Source of the DNA: Hermetia illucens
Taxonomy: Eukaryota; Arthropoda; Insecta; Diptera; Stratiomyidae
Assembly (NCBI RefSeq): GCF_905115235.1
Contig: NC_051851.1
Coordinates: 150,116,692 to 150,180,691, forward strand
Length of the DNA: 64,000 nt
Direction of reading: 5' to 3'
The notes under the pieces were generated by a model. That model saw nothing but the letters and a program-made list of their open reading frames with translations. It was not told the DNA's origin and did no database searches. The position numbers and the translations under genes were made by a program. This document shows, piece after piece, positions 45,662 to 64,000 of the stretch (the stretch's first letter is position 1; each line of letters begins with the position of its first letter).

Positions 45662-46739
45662 AGTTTAAGATTTCGGATTACAATAGTTCCATTAATTTAT
45701 TCAGGTTTTTTGCTTTCATTCGAAAATTATGCCAGCATAGATGAATATAATTGAATAGCAGCAAAGTCAAACTATTGCATTTCATTTAAATTGTTTCCTG
45801 CTCTCCTTCTCGAACACAAGATATCATCATCATATCCCTTAACGTCTTTAATCCATTCCGATAGCTTTCCTTTCGGTAATCGATACAATCACTCTCTCAA
45901 CGTCGGTCATAATTTTGTTTCTCATCGTCATAACTTTTATCAGAATTACATTTAACTTGACGTAATCACATCAGAACTAATAAGTGATTTTCGTGTTCTC
46001 AGTGAGTGGGGAATGGCCAGCAATTGAATTAAAGTTTCGCTGTCTACGTTCAGGTGCACTTCAAATGTTGCTCTGATTCGATGGAAAAGCAACTTCCATT
46101 AGAAATGACAAATAAATCGAATTAGCCATATAATAGCCGAGGGTGAAGCATTTTTCATGACTGTCCTGCGAGTCTACAGAGAAATAACCATGACCACACA
46201 TAATGCAAAGTTCACAATCTTCTGTTTACTTGGTGGACTGCATATGCTGTTGATCCAGGCGTCATTGTCTGTTTTTATTACGGTTGATTAAATATTGCCC
46301 TTTCGATATTTTTGCCTGATTTGCAAGGTAAGTCATAAGCGAAAGTTTGAATTAATGTAAAGTTAAAAAAGGGAAACCAGTTGTTACAAATAGCAATTAG
46401 AAATACTTCGGAAAGGATATATAGTCGACCAAAAGAATGGTACAGACCCCAAATGAAGGATTCTCATTAAGTCATTGAGTGAAACATGGAGTTTTAGGGT
46501 CCAGACAAATGACGCAAGGGATAAGCAGCCGGATGATTAGTACATATGGAAGGACTAATAAAAATCAGAACCATTTCATAAATTGCAGCTTGTTCGTCAT
46601 TATTTAACGATATTTGAAGTGGAGAAAATATGTGAAAATGGAGACTAACCACACATTTGTTGATGGTAGGCTTGCACAACTTTCGCCATCTGATGATCTA
46701 GTGCCAAAACTCCGATATAGAACGCGGTAAAAATGGCTA
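45662..46739. other. Intergenic stretch after RNaseZ
   Basis: AT-rich, with no coding or repeat signal recognised. Confidence 0.4.
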
Positions 46740-48820
46740 TAAACTTCTCTATTTTGGAAGTTAACCCACACTCAATACGATGTTGGCATTGCCATCACAG
46801 AGGGTTTCCGTAACGCAATTAAAGAAGTCGAACGAGTTGATGACCGGCTGATGAAGCTCACCATTATATCAACTGATCGCACTATTTACTTCTTCACCGC
46901 GTATACACCACAGACAGGTCGACCTGATGCCGAAAAAGATGCCTTCTGGAAACTTCTCGATTAAGAGACTTGCCTGCTGATAACTATATCATCATTGCCG
47001 GTGACCTTCATGGTCATGTGGGTGAAAAGGCACACGACAACAGGTGCCATGGGGGGAAAAGGGTCTGGAGTGCGCAATGAGAGTGGTGAGTTTATAGTCG
47101 ATTTGAGGACACTCATAACCTTGTACTTGTGAATGCATGGTTCATCATACGATTGTCTCATCTTCCTACATTTTATAGTAAAAGCAGTGAAAGTAAGTCG
47201 ACTATATCCTCATAAGACGCCGCCATTTTACCACCGTCACTGACTGTAAAGTCGTTCCCTGTGAGACGCACCTCGACATTGGCCGTTGCCTGTCGTTTTG
47301 CGAATCAAGCCACCGATAAAACACCACGAGGAGTTCACTGACCCACCGCGCATTAAATGCTGGCAATTTCGTGAGAAGGAAGAAGAAATGATCCCTCAAG
47401 AAAAAGGAAAGGAAGCAATAAAACGAATGAAATCGGGGAAAGCCGCAGGGCCTGACGACATCGCATATGTGCTCTAGAAAGCGAAGAGCTGGGACCCAAC
47501 ACTGTAGTTGAGTGAATTCTTCAATCGATTTATTGAGGAAGGTACAACATCATGCGACAAGCAAGAAAGGTACAATATGGAAAAAAGGCAGTCCAGCAGA
47601 ATGTTTAAATTACCGTCGGATCTGGTTACTTTTCCATACCGTGAAGAATTTCAAACGCATTCTGGATAACCGTATTCGCAAATCGTTGAAATAACTATGA
47701 ATCAAGCCGAATTTGACAAGAACTGCGGAGCTACTGACGCAATATGCCCTGCGCGGTTACTCATGGTGAAACACCGTGAGAAGCATCGTCCTCTTTACAT
47801 TGCATTTTTCGATCTAAAGAAAGGGTTTAACCGTATGCCACATGAACTCATCTGGTATGCTCTATGACAACACTTGCTCCCAGAATAACTCGTGCGTTGG
47901 GTCCAACTACTCTACCGCGATCCGAAAAGTAAAGTTCCAAGTGTGACGGATGTATCGAAACCGCTTCGCGTCTCTGTTGGTGTCCGTCATCATCAAGGAA
48001 GCGTCTTCTCACCATTCCTCTTTCTTCTTATTATCAACGCTGTCACACGGGACATCCAACGTCCAGCGCTTTATACACTGCTTAATGCAAATGATGTTTT
48101 CCTAGTGTCTAATAGCAAAAATGATCTCGAGCAATTTGTCCAAAAATGAAATGATCGCCTCATGCAACACGGTCTCAGATTGTATCTGAATAAAACCGAA
48201 TTTTTGACGACCGATCCCCATAAAACAGGCACAATCACGGTCGATGGCAGTGACCTACCCAGAACTGAGCGATTTCAATATCTTGGGTAAACGCTATCAG
48301 CCAATGGAAAACGGCATTATGAAATTGCTTCCCACATTAACGCAACCTGGATAAAGTGGCATTCTACAACTGGTGTTCTTTGTAATCGACGTATCAACGA
48401 ACGTCTCAAATCTAAAATTTACTGCAGTGACATCCGTTGTGTCGCCCTCTATGGTTCTAAGAGTTGGCCGACTATAAAAAACAAACGCCGTCTTGCGGTA
48501 ATGAAGACGAAGATGTTTCGTTGGACTAGTTCTGTGATAATATGGGGTTGCACCGATCGTGGAAAATTGCGAGAGAGGTGTCTTTGACGGTATGACCACG
48601 TAACTCGCCCTAAGGAGAATTCACTCGCCAAGATTGATCTGAACATCGAAGTCGATGGTAAGCGACCAAAAGACCGACCGAAGCAACCGTGGCTTGATAT
48701 GCTAGATGAGGATTCGAAAGCCTCCCGGTTGCGTTCAGATCATGCTTTTGATAGAACCAAATGGCGATACCGATCACGACGCGAACGGAACGAAATCTGA
48801 AGAAAAAGAAGATTCCATAG
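46740..48820 (+). mobile_element. RTE family C element, endonuclease to 3' end
   Basis: The endonuclease reads VGIAITEGFRNAIKEVERVD, then RLMKLTIIS, FFTAYTPQTGRPDAEKDAFW and VRNESGEFIVD. The linker has IKPPIKHHEEFTDPPRIKCW. The RT carries EAIKRMKSGKAAGPDDIA, FKRILDNRIRK, VSVGV(H)HQGSVFSPFLFLL and YTLLNANDVFLVS (NAND for YADD). The tail resembles the 43.9 kb copy. It is the longest family C copy; frames are broken, but the order is complete. Confidence 0.82.
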
Positions 48821-48849
48821 GGTTTTCGACTCCAGCTGAAGCCAATGCA

Positions 48850-49075
48850 AATGAATGAATGTCAAAACGCATATGGGACAAAGCCATCCTTACTGAAAAC
48901 TGTGTCAAATTGGTTTGCAACGTTCCAGAGTGGACAGCTTTCCTTGAACGACGATTTTGGAAAATCTTCGATTGATGATACGAATGTGGCCCTAATGAGG
49001 GCTAAAATACAGCACGGGCCCATTCTCAGAGACTACACGATTGCTACGAATTCATATTCACCTCCATGCCGATAA
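48850..49075 (+). mobile_element. mariner-like transposase N-terminal fragment
   Basis: A 76-codon frame reads ECQNAYGTKPSLLKTVSNWF, then FQSGQLSLNDDFGKSSIDD, then LMRAKI. This matches the second DNA-binding helix-turn-helix and linker of mariner transposases (consensus VYEWFARFKxGxxSLEDxxRxGRPS). The catalytic domain and the terminal repeats were not found. Confidence 0.55.
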
Positions 49076-50289
49076 CTGCTCAAATAAAATTAATAATTTA
49101 AATTAATTAATTGAGTATAGACTGGTGAACTTCTTAGAGCAGGACAAAAAATGTGGTATCGAAAAATATGACAAAAAAATAATAAAGATACCTTTATATG
49201 ACCGTACCTAGTTTCAAGCAAAAAGAAAAGATTCTTATTTCTTCTGTTGTTGTATTTTGTATCACACCCATATATGTCGTGTAATGTAACTACCAATATT
49301 GTTTACAGACTTCGAAACACTATTCTAGGAGTGAGGAGTTTGAAGAACGCGCATTTAAACACAATTCCTCACGTAATATAGATCACACAAGTAAAGTAAA
49401 GAAAATGATCACAACATTGGCACACCAACAAAAATGAACGAATTATAATGAAAATCAATCAGATTCGAACTTCCATTTTGACCCTCAACTGGAGTCGATA
49501 TTTTGAGCTGCGTAATTGGTGTCGTGGGTCCAAAATGACTCCAATTGTAAAAAAGCAAATAAATAGTATTATGTATAAAAACTGTGGAGAAAATCTGCAA
49601 ATTTTGAGAAAATAGACCCTTTTTAAATACAAATAAAATTTTTGATAACTTTATCATAGATATTTCATCACATATTTCCACTGCTTCTTCATCGAAAAAG
49701 AGTTCATCCTCTTCAGGACCTAAAAATTACATTCGGAATGGAATCGGTACCCCAAGATCCCAAGTCGGCAGTTGTAATGACTGCTACACATTTAAATTTT
49801 TCGCGATAAATAAGTGGATTTTATAATCGATGCTAACCATCCCATCCTGAGACATTAGACATTGGGTAAGCTTGGAAAATTGTCTCTGGTTCCCCTTATT
49901 TTGGCAATATTATGTCGGAAAGCTTGTTGTTGACCTTACTCACACACTCTGCTAACTCCTTTGTAGACCGAAGTTTTCGCAATTAGCGGTGCTTAACTAC
50001 AATCTCCTGTTTAACCATTGATTCATCTTGCTGCTCCGTTACCTTATTAATTTGTCCTTCGACTTGGTGATACTCGAGCTTTGTCACGTTAAGCATTTAA
50101 GCATGGCAATGTCCCGATAACTCAGGTACCCTATTGCACCTCTTGTTGGCAGCCCCGCGAAATATTTGGTATCAAGGTTCAGAAGGCCCCTAGTCAGCAC
50201 GCCCAGAACTAACGGAGTCCTTCGAAGCCTCTTAACTTGATATAATGTATCAGCTTCCTAATGGATTCAGCAGCGTGCATATAAACTGG
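49076..50289. other. Intergenic stretch, nothing recognised
   Basis: AT-rich. A 90-codon antisense frame at 49409-49681 shows no family. No repeat shared with the rest of the window was seen. Confidence 0.35.
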
Positions 50290-52816
50290 CGTTTTTAAAC
50301 GATCACAATAATTTCGAATATCTTCATTTGATTGGCGTATACAAATCTTTCTTTATAAAACTTTCCAAAGTCCCCGAGCAATGTGCGAGGAAACTCCTTA
50401 GCAGCGGGAGAATCAAAATCGGATGGGTAGTATACAGGATGCGAATGCGGATAGTCCCCACCAAGTGCTACAAGTGTCTGGACTATGGACACACGTCAGC
50501 CAGCTTGCAAGGGTCCGGATAGGAGGACAGCATGCCGGAGATGCGGCCAAGTGGGTCATCAAGCGAAGACCTGCAATGAAAACAAGAGTTGTGTTCTCTG
50601 CAGGGATCGTGGCGCGTCTGGTGAGAGCGTCGCACACACTGCGGGCTCGGGACGGTGTTCGATCTTCAGAGCGGAATCGGAGAGGGCTAGGGTGCGAACG
50701 GCATGATCCACATTTTTCAAATTAACATGCACCGGAGTGCAACCACTCGTCAGTTGCTAGCACAATTGGCTGCGGGAGTAAGTGCTGATTAACGAGCAAT
50801 ACCGAAACAAGGACCCGTCCTCTATGCACTGGTGGACGACAGAAATTGTCGACCTATGGAGGGAGTGTCATAAGCTCCGCCATTTGGCACAGCGTTTGCA
50901 CACCAACGAGGAGGCATGTGCCATAAAAGCACAGTATAGATCAACAAAAAGGAGACTCCGCAGCGCCTTGTTAACGAGGTGAATAAGGACCCGTGGGGAC
51001 TTGTCTATAAGCTTGTCACCCGGAAAATCGGGGTTTTTCGGAGGCCCTGCATATTAAGTACCGACCAGATAGATCGCATTGTGAGGGCATTGTTCCCCAG
51101 ACACCCTGTACGGGTTGATGTAAATAGCACGGAGAGCTTCGAGGATTGCCCCCTTTTCACAATGAGAGAGCTCGAAGAAGCGGTTCTCATTATGAAAAAC
51201 AAGAAGACGCCAGGCCCTGAAGGCATCCCGGTGGAAGTTTACAAACTGGTGTTCCGTCAACGGCCAGAATTGCTGTTTGAAGTGTTCAACGCTTGCTTGA
51301 AGGAGAGCAGTTTTCCTTGTCGCTGGAGAGTGGCCAGACTCGTGTTGATCAGTAAGGGTACAGTACACCCGGAGCTCCCGTCTGCAGACCCACCGCTGTG
51401 TATGCTTCACACGGCCGGAAAAGTGCTCGAGAAGTTCATCCCTGCTCTATGAGACGCTAAAGGACCAAAGGAGGATGGAAATCACGTCAGGAGTAGCACA
51501 GGGACCCATCTTAAGGGCGGACCTCTGGAACGCTTCCTACGATAGTCTTCTGAGACTCGATATGCCCGAAGAGTCGTGCCTGGTCGGTTATGCAAACGAC
51601 GTTGCGGCATTTGTTGCCGGACGCACTGTTGAACAAGCGCAAAGCAGACTTGGCATATTGATACGACGGGTAAACGGATGGATGTCTGCTCACGGTTTCA
51701 GCCTTGCGCTGGAAAAACCCGAAGTGGTGATCTTGACCAGAAGGAGAATCCCGATCCTGCGTCCTATATCGATCGCCGCGTTGACTATAGAGTTAAAACC
51801 AGCGGTTAAATACCTTGGTTTAATGCTCGATTCGAAGATGAGCTTCTTCGAGCAAATCAAAGCAGCGGGCAGAGCTGCAGCTGGAGTCGCGGCTTTGAGT
51901 CGGCTAATGGTGAATTCCGGGGGCCATATATCAACTAGGAGACGTCTCCTTATGGGAGCAACACAGTCGGTTCTGCTCTATAGTGCGGAGGTATGGGCTG
52001 ATGCCTTCGACAAGGAGGTGCATCGTAAACGCCTTGCTCAAGTGCAAAGGCGGAGAGCTTTGCGAATGGCGTCTGCTGGTGATCACGAGAGTGATCCCCG
52101 TTGCCCTCCTTACCAAGGAGCGCAAATCTACCTACCGCCGTAAGGGCGAAAACTTAAGAGGGGTGGTTGCCCGTGAAGAACGTCAACGACAACTTTCTTG
52201 TCAAAATGAGCCAAGGGGCGGATGGACCGTGCGGCTCATCGCCAAATTAGACCCGTGGTTGAACCGAACGCACGGTGAGATTGATTACTTCCTTACCCAA
52301 CTTCTAAGTGGTCACGGAGGTTTTCAGTCTTACCTGCACAGAATTGGAAGGCGCGGTCTTCTGATTGTGTGTTCTGCAATGGAGTGGCGGACGACGCTGA
52401 ACACACTTTTTTCTCTTGCGATGGGTGGGATCGCTTTCGTCAGCAGCTTTATGCAGACACAGGGAAGCTCTCTCCAGACAAAATTGTCAGAGATCAGAAA
52501 GATTCTGAAGAGCGCTGGCAGCTGGAATCGTATTTTGCATTATGTTCGGGCTGAACTCGACCGGCGGAGGAATCGGACGGTAAGGGGTTCTCAGAACTAA
52601 CAACTCCCTTCCTCCTCTCCCCTCCCGTTGGTGAAAGGAATTCCCTGACTTGAAGGCTCCCAAAGCCGGGAGGGCTAGCCCGAAGTAATGTGTCAAACGG
52701 TTCCAGGCTAGTTTTCTGATGGCAGGGAGGTGTTTAGTTGGTAGTCCGACAGCGTGCTGTTGTGGGAGTCCAGCACTCTTTGCGTAAACGCATTCACTTA
52801 CCCTACTCCCAAAAAA
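50290..52816 (+). mobile_element. R1-clade LINE with gag zinc knuckles, best preserved copy
   Basis: The gag end carries three Cys/His knuckles: CYKCLDYGHTSA (first, degraded), CRRCGQVGHQAKTC, and CVLCRDRG. QINMHRSATTRQLLAQL then opens the endonuclease. Most of the endonuclease is deleted, and the frame resumes at HWWTTEIVDLWRECHKLRHL. The RT reads MKNKKTPGPEGIPVEVYKL, SFPCRWRVARLVLISKG, a second deletion, then GYANDVAAFVAGRTVEQAQS (YAND), SVLLYSAEVWADAF and a C-terminal CVFCNGVADDAEHTFFSC. The 3' UTR has TAATGTGTCAAACG at 52686 and an A-run at 52811-52816. Confidence 0.88.
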
Positions 52817-52822
52817 GAACAC

Positions 52823-53330
52823 CTTGGCCATCAGTTTATGAACCGTTTGGTGTAGTTGGTCGCCTCCATATTTAACCGATTCAGCTGTAGTTCCATCGAC
52901 TCCTAGCAACTTTTGATTTTAAATCGACGAATTGCACAGACTGTTTCTTCCATCCTTGATGGCGGTAGCATTTTTCCGTGGTCGTCAGTTGGAGGCACCT
53001 TCAACTCGCCGATATTTTGGTTGTTGAGCAGTTATGGTCGGAAATTAGATTTTGCTCTTTGTCTGGTCAGGATGAGTATCGGGGTATATATGGATTCATC
53101 CTGCTGACTTGTTGGTAAAACTTTCGTGCCTGGTGCGGTTGCTCTCTGTACTTCTCGAATTCACAGATTTGTTCGTTCTCTTAGACTTCTGTGTCTGTGA
53201 AGTCGCTTTTCTATTCGTCGAAGTTCGTGGCAAGTCTCTGCGCGTGTCCCTGTTCTTTGAGAGTGCAACATTCCCCGGTATATGGCGTTTCGGTGCTAGC
53301 TTACAATCATCTATTTTAACTATAATATGA
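52823..53330 (-). mobile_element. RTE family A fragment (linker and RT start)
   Basis: The minus strand gives DLPRTSTKRKA, LLNNQNIGELEVPPTDDHGK, ETVREIHRLKSKKLLGVDGT and VKYGGDQLHQTVHKLM. It matches the copies at 4915-6720 and 28680. It directly abuts the A-run of the R1 copy on its left. Confidence 0.8.
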
Positions 53331-53374
53331 TCTTTGAACTGATAGGAAACATGTAAGTACCTATTATATTGCTG

Positions 53375-53480
53375 TGCTCTAGACGGGTACCCATCTTTGG
53401 AATCTTAGTGATCATTCCCCTCCTTTCTTCCATTCACTGAAAAAGTTCTTGGGTTGCCAGGATTTCCGTATAAGTGAAAG
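53375..53480 (-). mobile_element. RTE family B scrap
   Basis: A short minus-strand frame reads WMEERRGMITKIPKMGTRLE, the WKKGMIIKIPKKG block of family B RT. About 100 bp remain. Confidence 0.5.
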
Positions 53481-53905
53481 TAGCTAATCTACAGAAACTG
53501 CAGATGCAACGATGAAAGCTGTGCGAGGACTCCAACGTGCAACTCTGCGCTGCAAGCCCTGTGGATTTACTCTAGTTGAGTACATTGATGTACAGGATGT
53601 TTTCCATCCACAAGAAGTGTAGTTTCGCTGGATGTGGTATGATTAAGGTGGTGAAGCGCTCCTTCCAGCCCTTCAGATGCTCGCCATTGTGGTTGAAGGT
53701 TCGACTGCTTCCCTTTTGCCATGGCCCACACTACGCTGAACTACTCGGGATTTCATTACGGTATCGAAATTCGAGCGCCTGACGCTCGATTACGAGAGCC
53801 TTCAGTCCCCTACGTTGGTCAACCTGCTTCCACGATTCTTTCTTTCGTTTCTCAAATGTAGAACATCAAAAAAAGAATTTCTGCTTTTAAATGAATGTCA
53901 TTTGC
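53481..53905. other. Spacer downstream of Shox
   Basis: No recognised feature. It lies between retrotransposon scraps and the presumed 3' end of the minus-strand Shox transcript. Confidence 0.35.
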
Positions 53906-53911
53906 TTTATT
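53906..53911 (-). promoter_or_regulatory. Possible polyadenylation signal of Shox
   Basis: TTTATT on the plus strand is AATAAA on the Shox strand, about 375 bp after the stop codon. Confidence 0.4.
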
Positions 53912-54284
53912 ATCGTAAAGATAAAGTATATACAAACGAAAATGTTGAAAAATTGCACAGAATATAAAATTACATCCCTTGATACAAACCTATGACTAGA
54001 GGCGCACTTTATACAAAACCAGGAGCAAATCGGTAACAATGAAGGACTCTAATTTTTGAGCAGTTTGTAAATTGAGAAGGAGTTGAGCAATTAATGAAAA
54101 TAGCGTCATATTAGTTGAGCCAAATGTTACTTGAGCAATTTCCGGTAGTAGTCCTAGAAAACGGACTCCTAACCCGGACTTAAAACTGAAACGATTATGC
54201 AAAGGTGATTGCGAAAATGATGTAAAGTATTTCGCGATGTCCTTATCTAAATATCATCTTAAATAATTGCGATAATTTGTTAAA

Positions 54285-63039
<8,755 letters not shown>

Positions 63040-64000
63040 ACGCTCGAGTCGGGTTTTGCCAGCCTTCCAGCACCAAAATGAACTATTAGACGCGTCGGGA
63101 GGCCTCCTGCCGAACGGCCTGGATGTTAGCCTTGTCACCCGAGTCTTTCGAGTCCAGTTGAAGAAGACACTGTGTAAGCATTTCGTCTAGATATGAATAC
63201 TCTCTGCTCGTTCGGGAACCGCTTTTGAATTGCTTCACTTGGTCCATCAACTTTAACACATCAGTTTGAACCTTCTGAATAGGGCAATCGTCTCGAGCAA
63301 CTGTTGTGCCGATAGTGAAGAATTTTAGGACGCCATGATATCAACTTCGTCCGAAGCGACGGATCGATGTGCAGCAGTTTAGCCCCGAGGGCGTGTTGGC
63401 TGCCTAGGAGTGTCCTGAGAACTTTATGTCTTTCCCATAGAACACCCCCACATCTCTCCCACGGCCATCCATCAGCCGATACAGATGGGCGCAAAGCCAC
63501 TCCTTCAATACACTGGGCGGGAACTTCAGGTCCATGTTTATTAAAATAGCTATGTCGCAAGTTCCTCCGGAATACCCTGTCACCCACCTCGAAGGTGTCC
63601 TCAAGTTGTGATGGCCACCTGCTCTCTGCTGGGCCAATCGCGGTTTCTCTTGTACCTCCTGTTTTAGGAGCTCCGAGATGCTCGAAGAAGGATCCTGAAG
63701 GAAATCAATTGGTTCCATGAGTGATCATATTCTGAGCAAAAGTCAAAAAGTAAGGGTGTGTCCAATGGTTATCTTTCGGTCACAGTCGCACTGATCAGGA
63801 GAGATGTAAGCTCGAATGGCGACTATTAGAGATCGGTTAGCCCGTTCGGAGGCATTCGCCTGAGGAGAATACAGAGCGGTGAACACGTGTTTAATGCCCT
63901 TTGCTTCATCAGCGGAACGAAATTCAATTCAGGACTGTTAAAGACATTAAAAATCTGATTCACTAGAAATCAGGTTACAATTTCAGCTACAAAGCACCGA
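63040..64000 (-). mobile_element. Ty3/gypsy-type LTR retrotransposon fossil (integrase region)
   Basis: The minus strand carries the end of an integrase core (SPQANASERANRSLI) followed by the C-terminal integrase region with VFRRNLRHS and, near the end, GRDVGVFYGKDIK. The element runs beyond the right edge. I could not identify an LTR on the left. It is broken, with a few breaks in the visible part, and appears old. Confidence 0.75.

Overview
The window reads as nuclear DNA from a repeat-rich insect genome, most likely a fly (Diptera). The evidence is spliced genes with 51-83 bp introns beside a few multi-kilobase ones, insect-type versions of ribonuclease Z and Shox, and dense non-LTR retrotransposon debris of the R1, RTE/BovB-like, Jockey/CR1-like and LOA/I-like groups. 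I see no rRNA, tRNA, CRISPR or bacterial-style operon. The species cannot be named from this sequence.

Five host loci can be supported. (1) 8853-9801 (+): a short, three-exon secreted protein that I do not recognise. (2) 18127-21046 (+): an eight-exon MYSM1-like protein with a SWIRM domain and a JAMM/MPN deubiquitinase domain whose zinc ligands are intact. I could find no SANT domain, and the C-terminus is short. (3) 28153-28458 (+): a two-exon gene tail of unknown function. (4) 30905-45637 (+): a complete twelve-exon long-form ribonuclease Z (RNaseZ/ELAC2), 849 codons plus stop, with all catalytic motifs and a likely mitochondrial presequence ahead of a second in-frame start. (5) 54285-61922 (-): the last three exons of a Shox-type paired-class homeobox gene. 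They hold homeodomain helix 3 from residue V47 and the C-terminal OAR motif; the 5' exons lie beyond the right edge.

Almost everything else is transposon debris. Left flank (1-8 kb): RTE pieces, an R1 3' end and two LINE scraps. 10-17.6 kb: two R1 copies around an RTE copy, then a LOA/I-like element with RNase H. 21.9-24 kb: a Jockey/CR1-like element. 25.4-26.2 kb: an eroded tandem array. 27.6-27.9 kb: a small insertion with a long fold-back. 28.7-30.1 kb: two opposed RTE pieces. RNaseZ introns 4 (7.4 kb) and 10 (4.2 kb) hold RTE and other LINE copies, while its other introns are 53-83 bp. 46.7-53.5 kb: an RTE element, a mariner scrap, the best-preserved R1 copy and more RTE. The 7.1 kb Shox intron holds an RTE copy with an inverted 5' end and a second R1 subfamily. 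The right edge carries a Ty3/gypsy integrase fossil.

For reference I call the three RTE-like groups A (3' end next to a CATCAT tract), B (CFDP2/BovB-like) and C (the group whose RT carries FLDLEKAFDRVP). A dispersed repeat of about 450 bp that I cannot classify recurs at five places. I found no convincing new multi-gene system. The best candidates for follow-up are the unclassified 450-bp repeat, the fold-back insertion, the MYSM1-like gene and the two uncharacterised small host genes.
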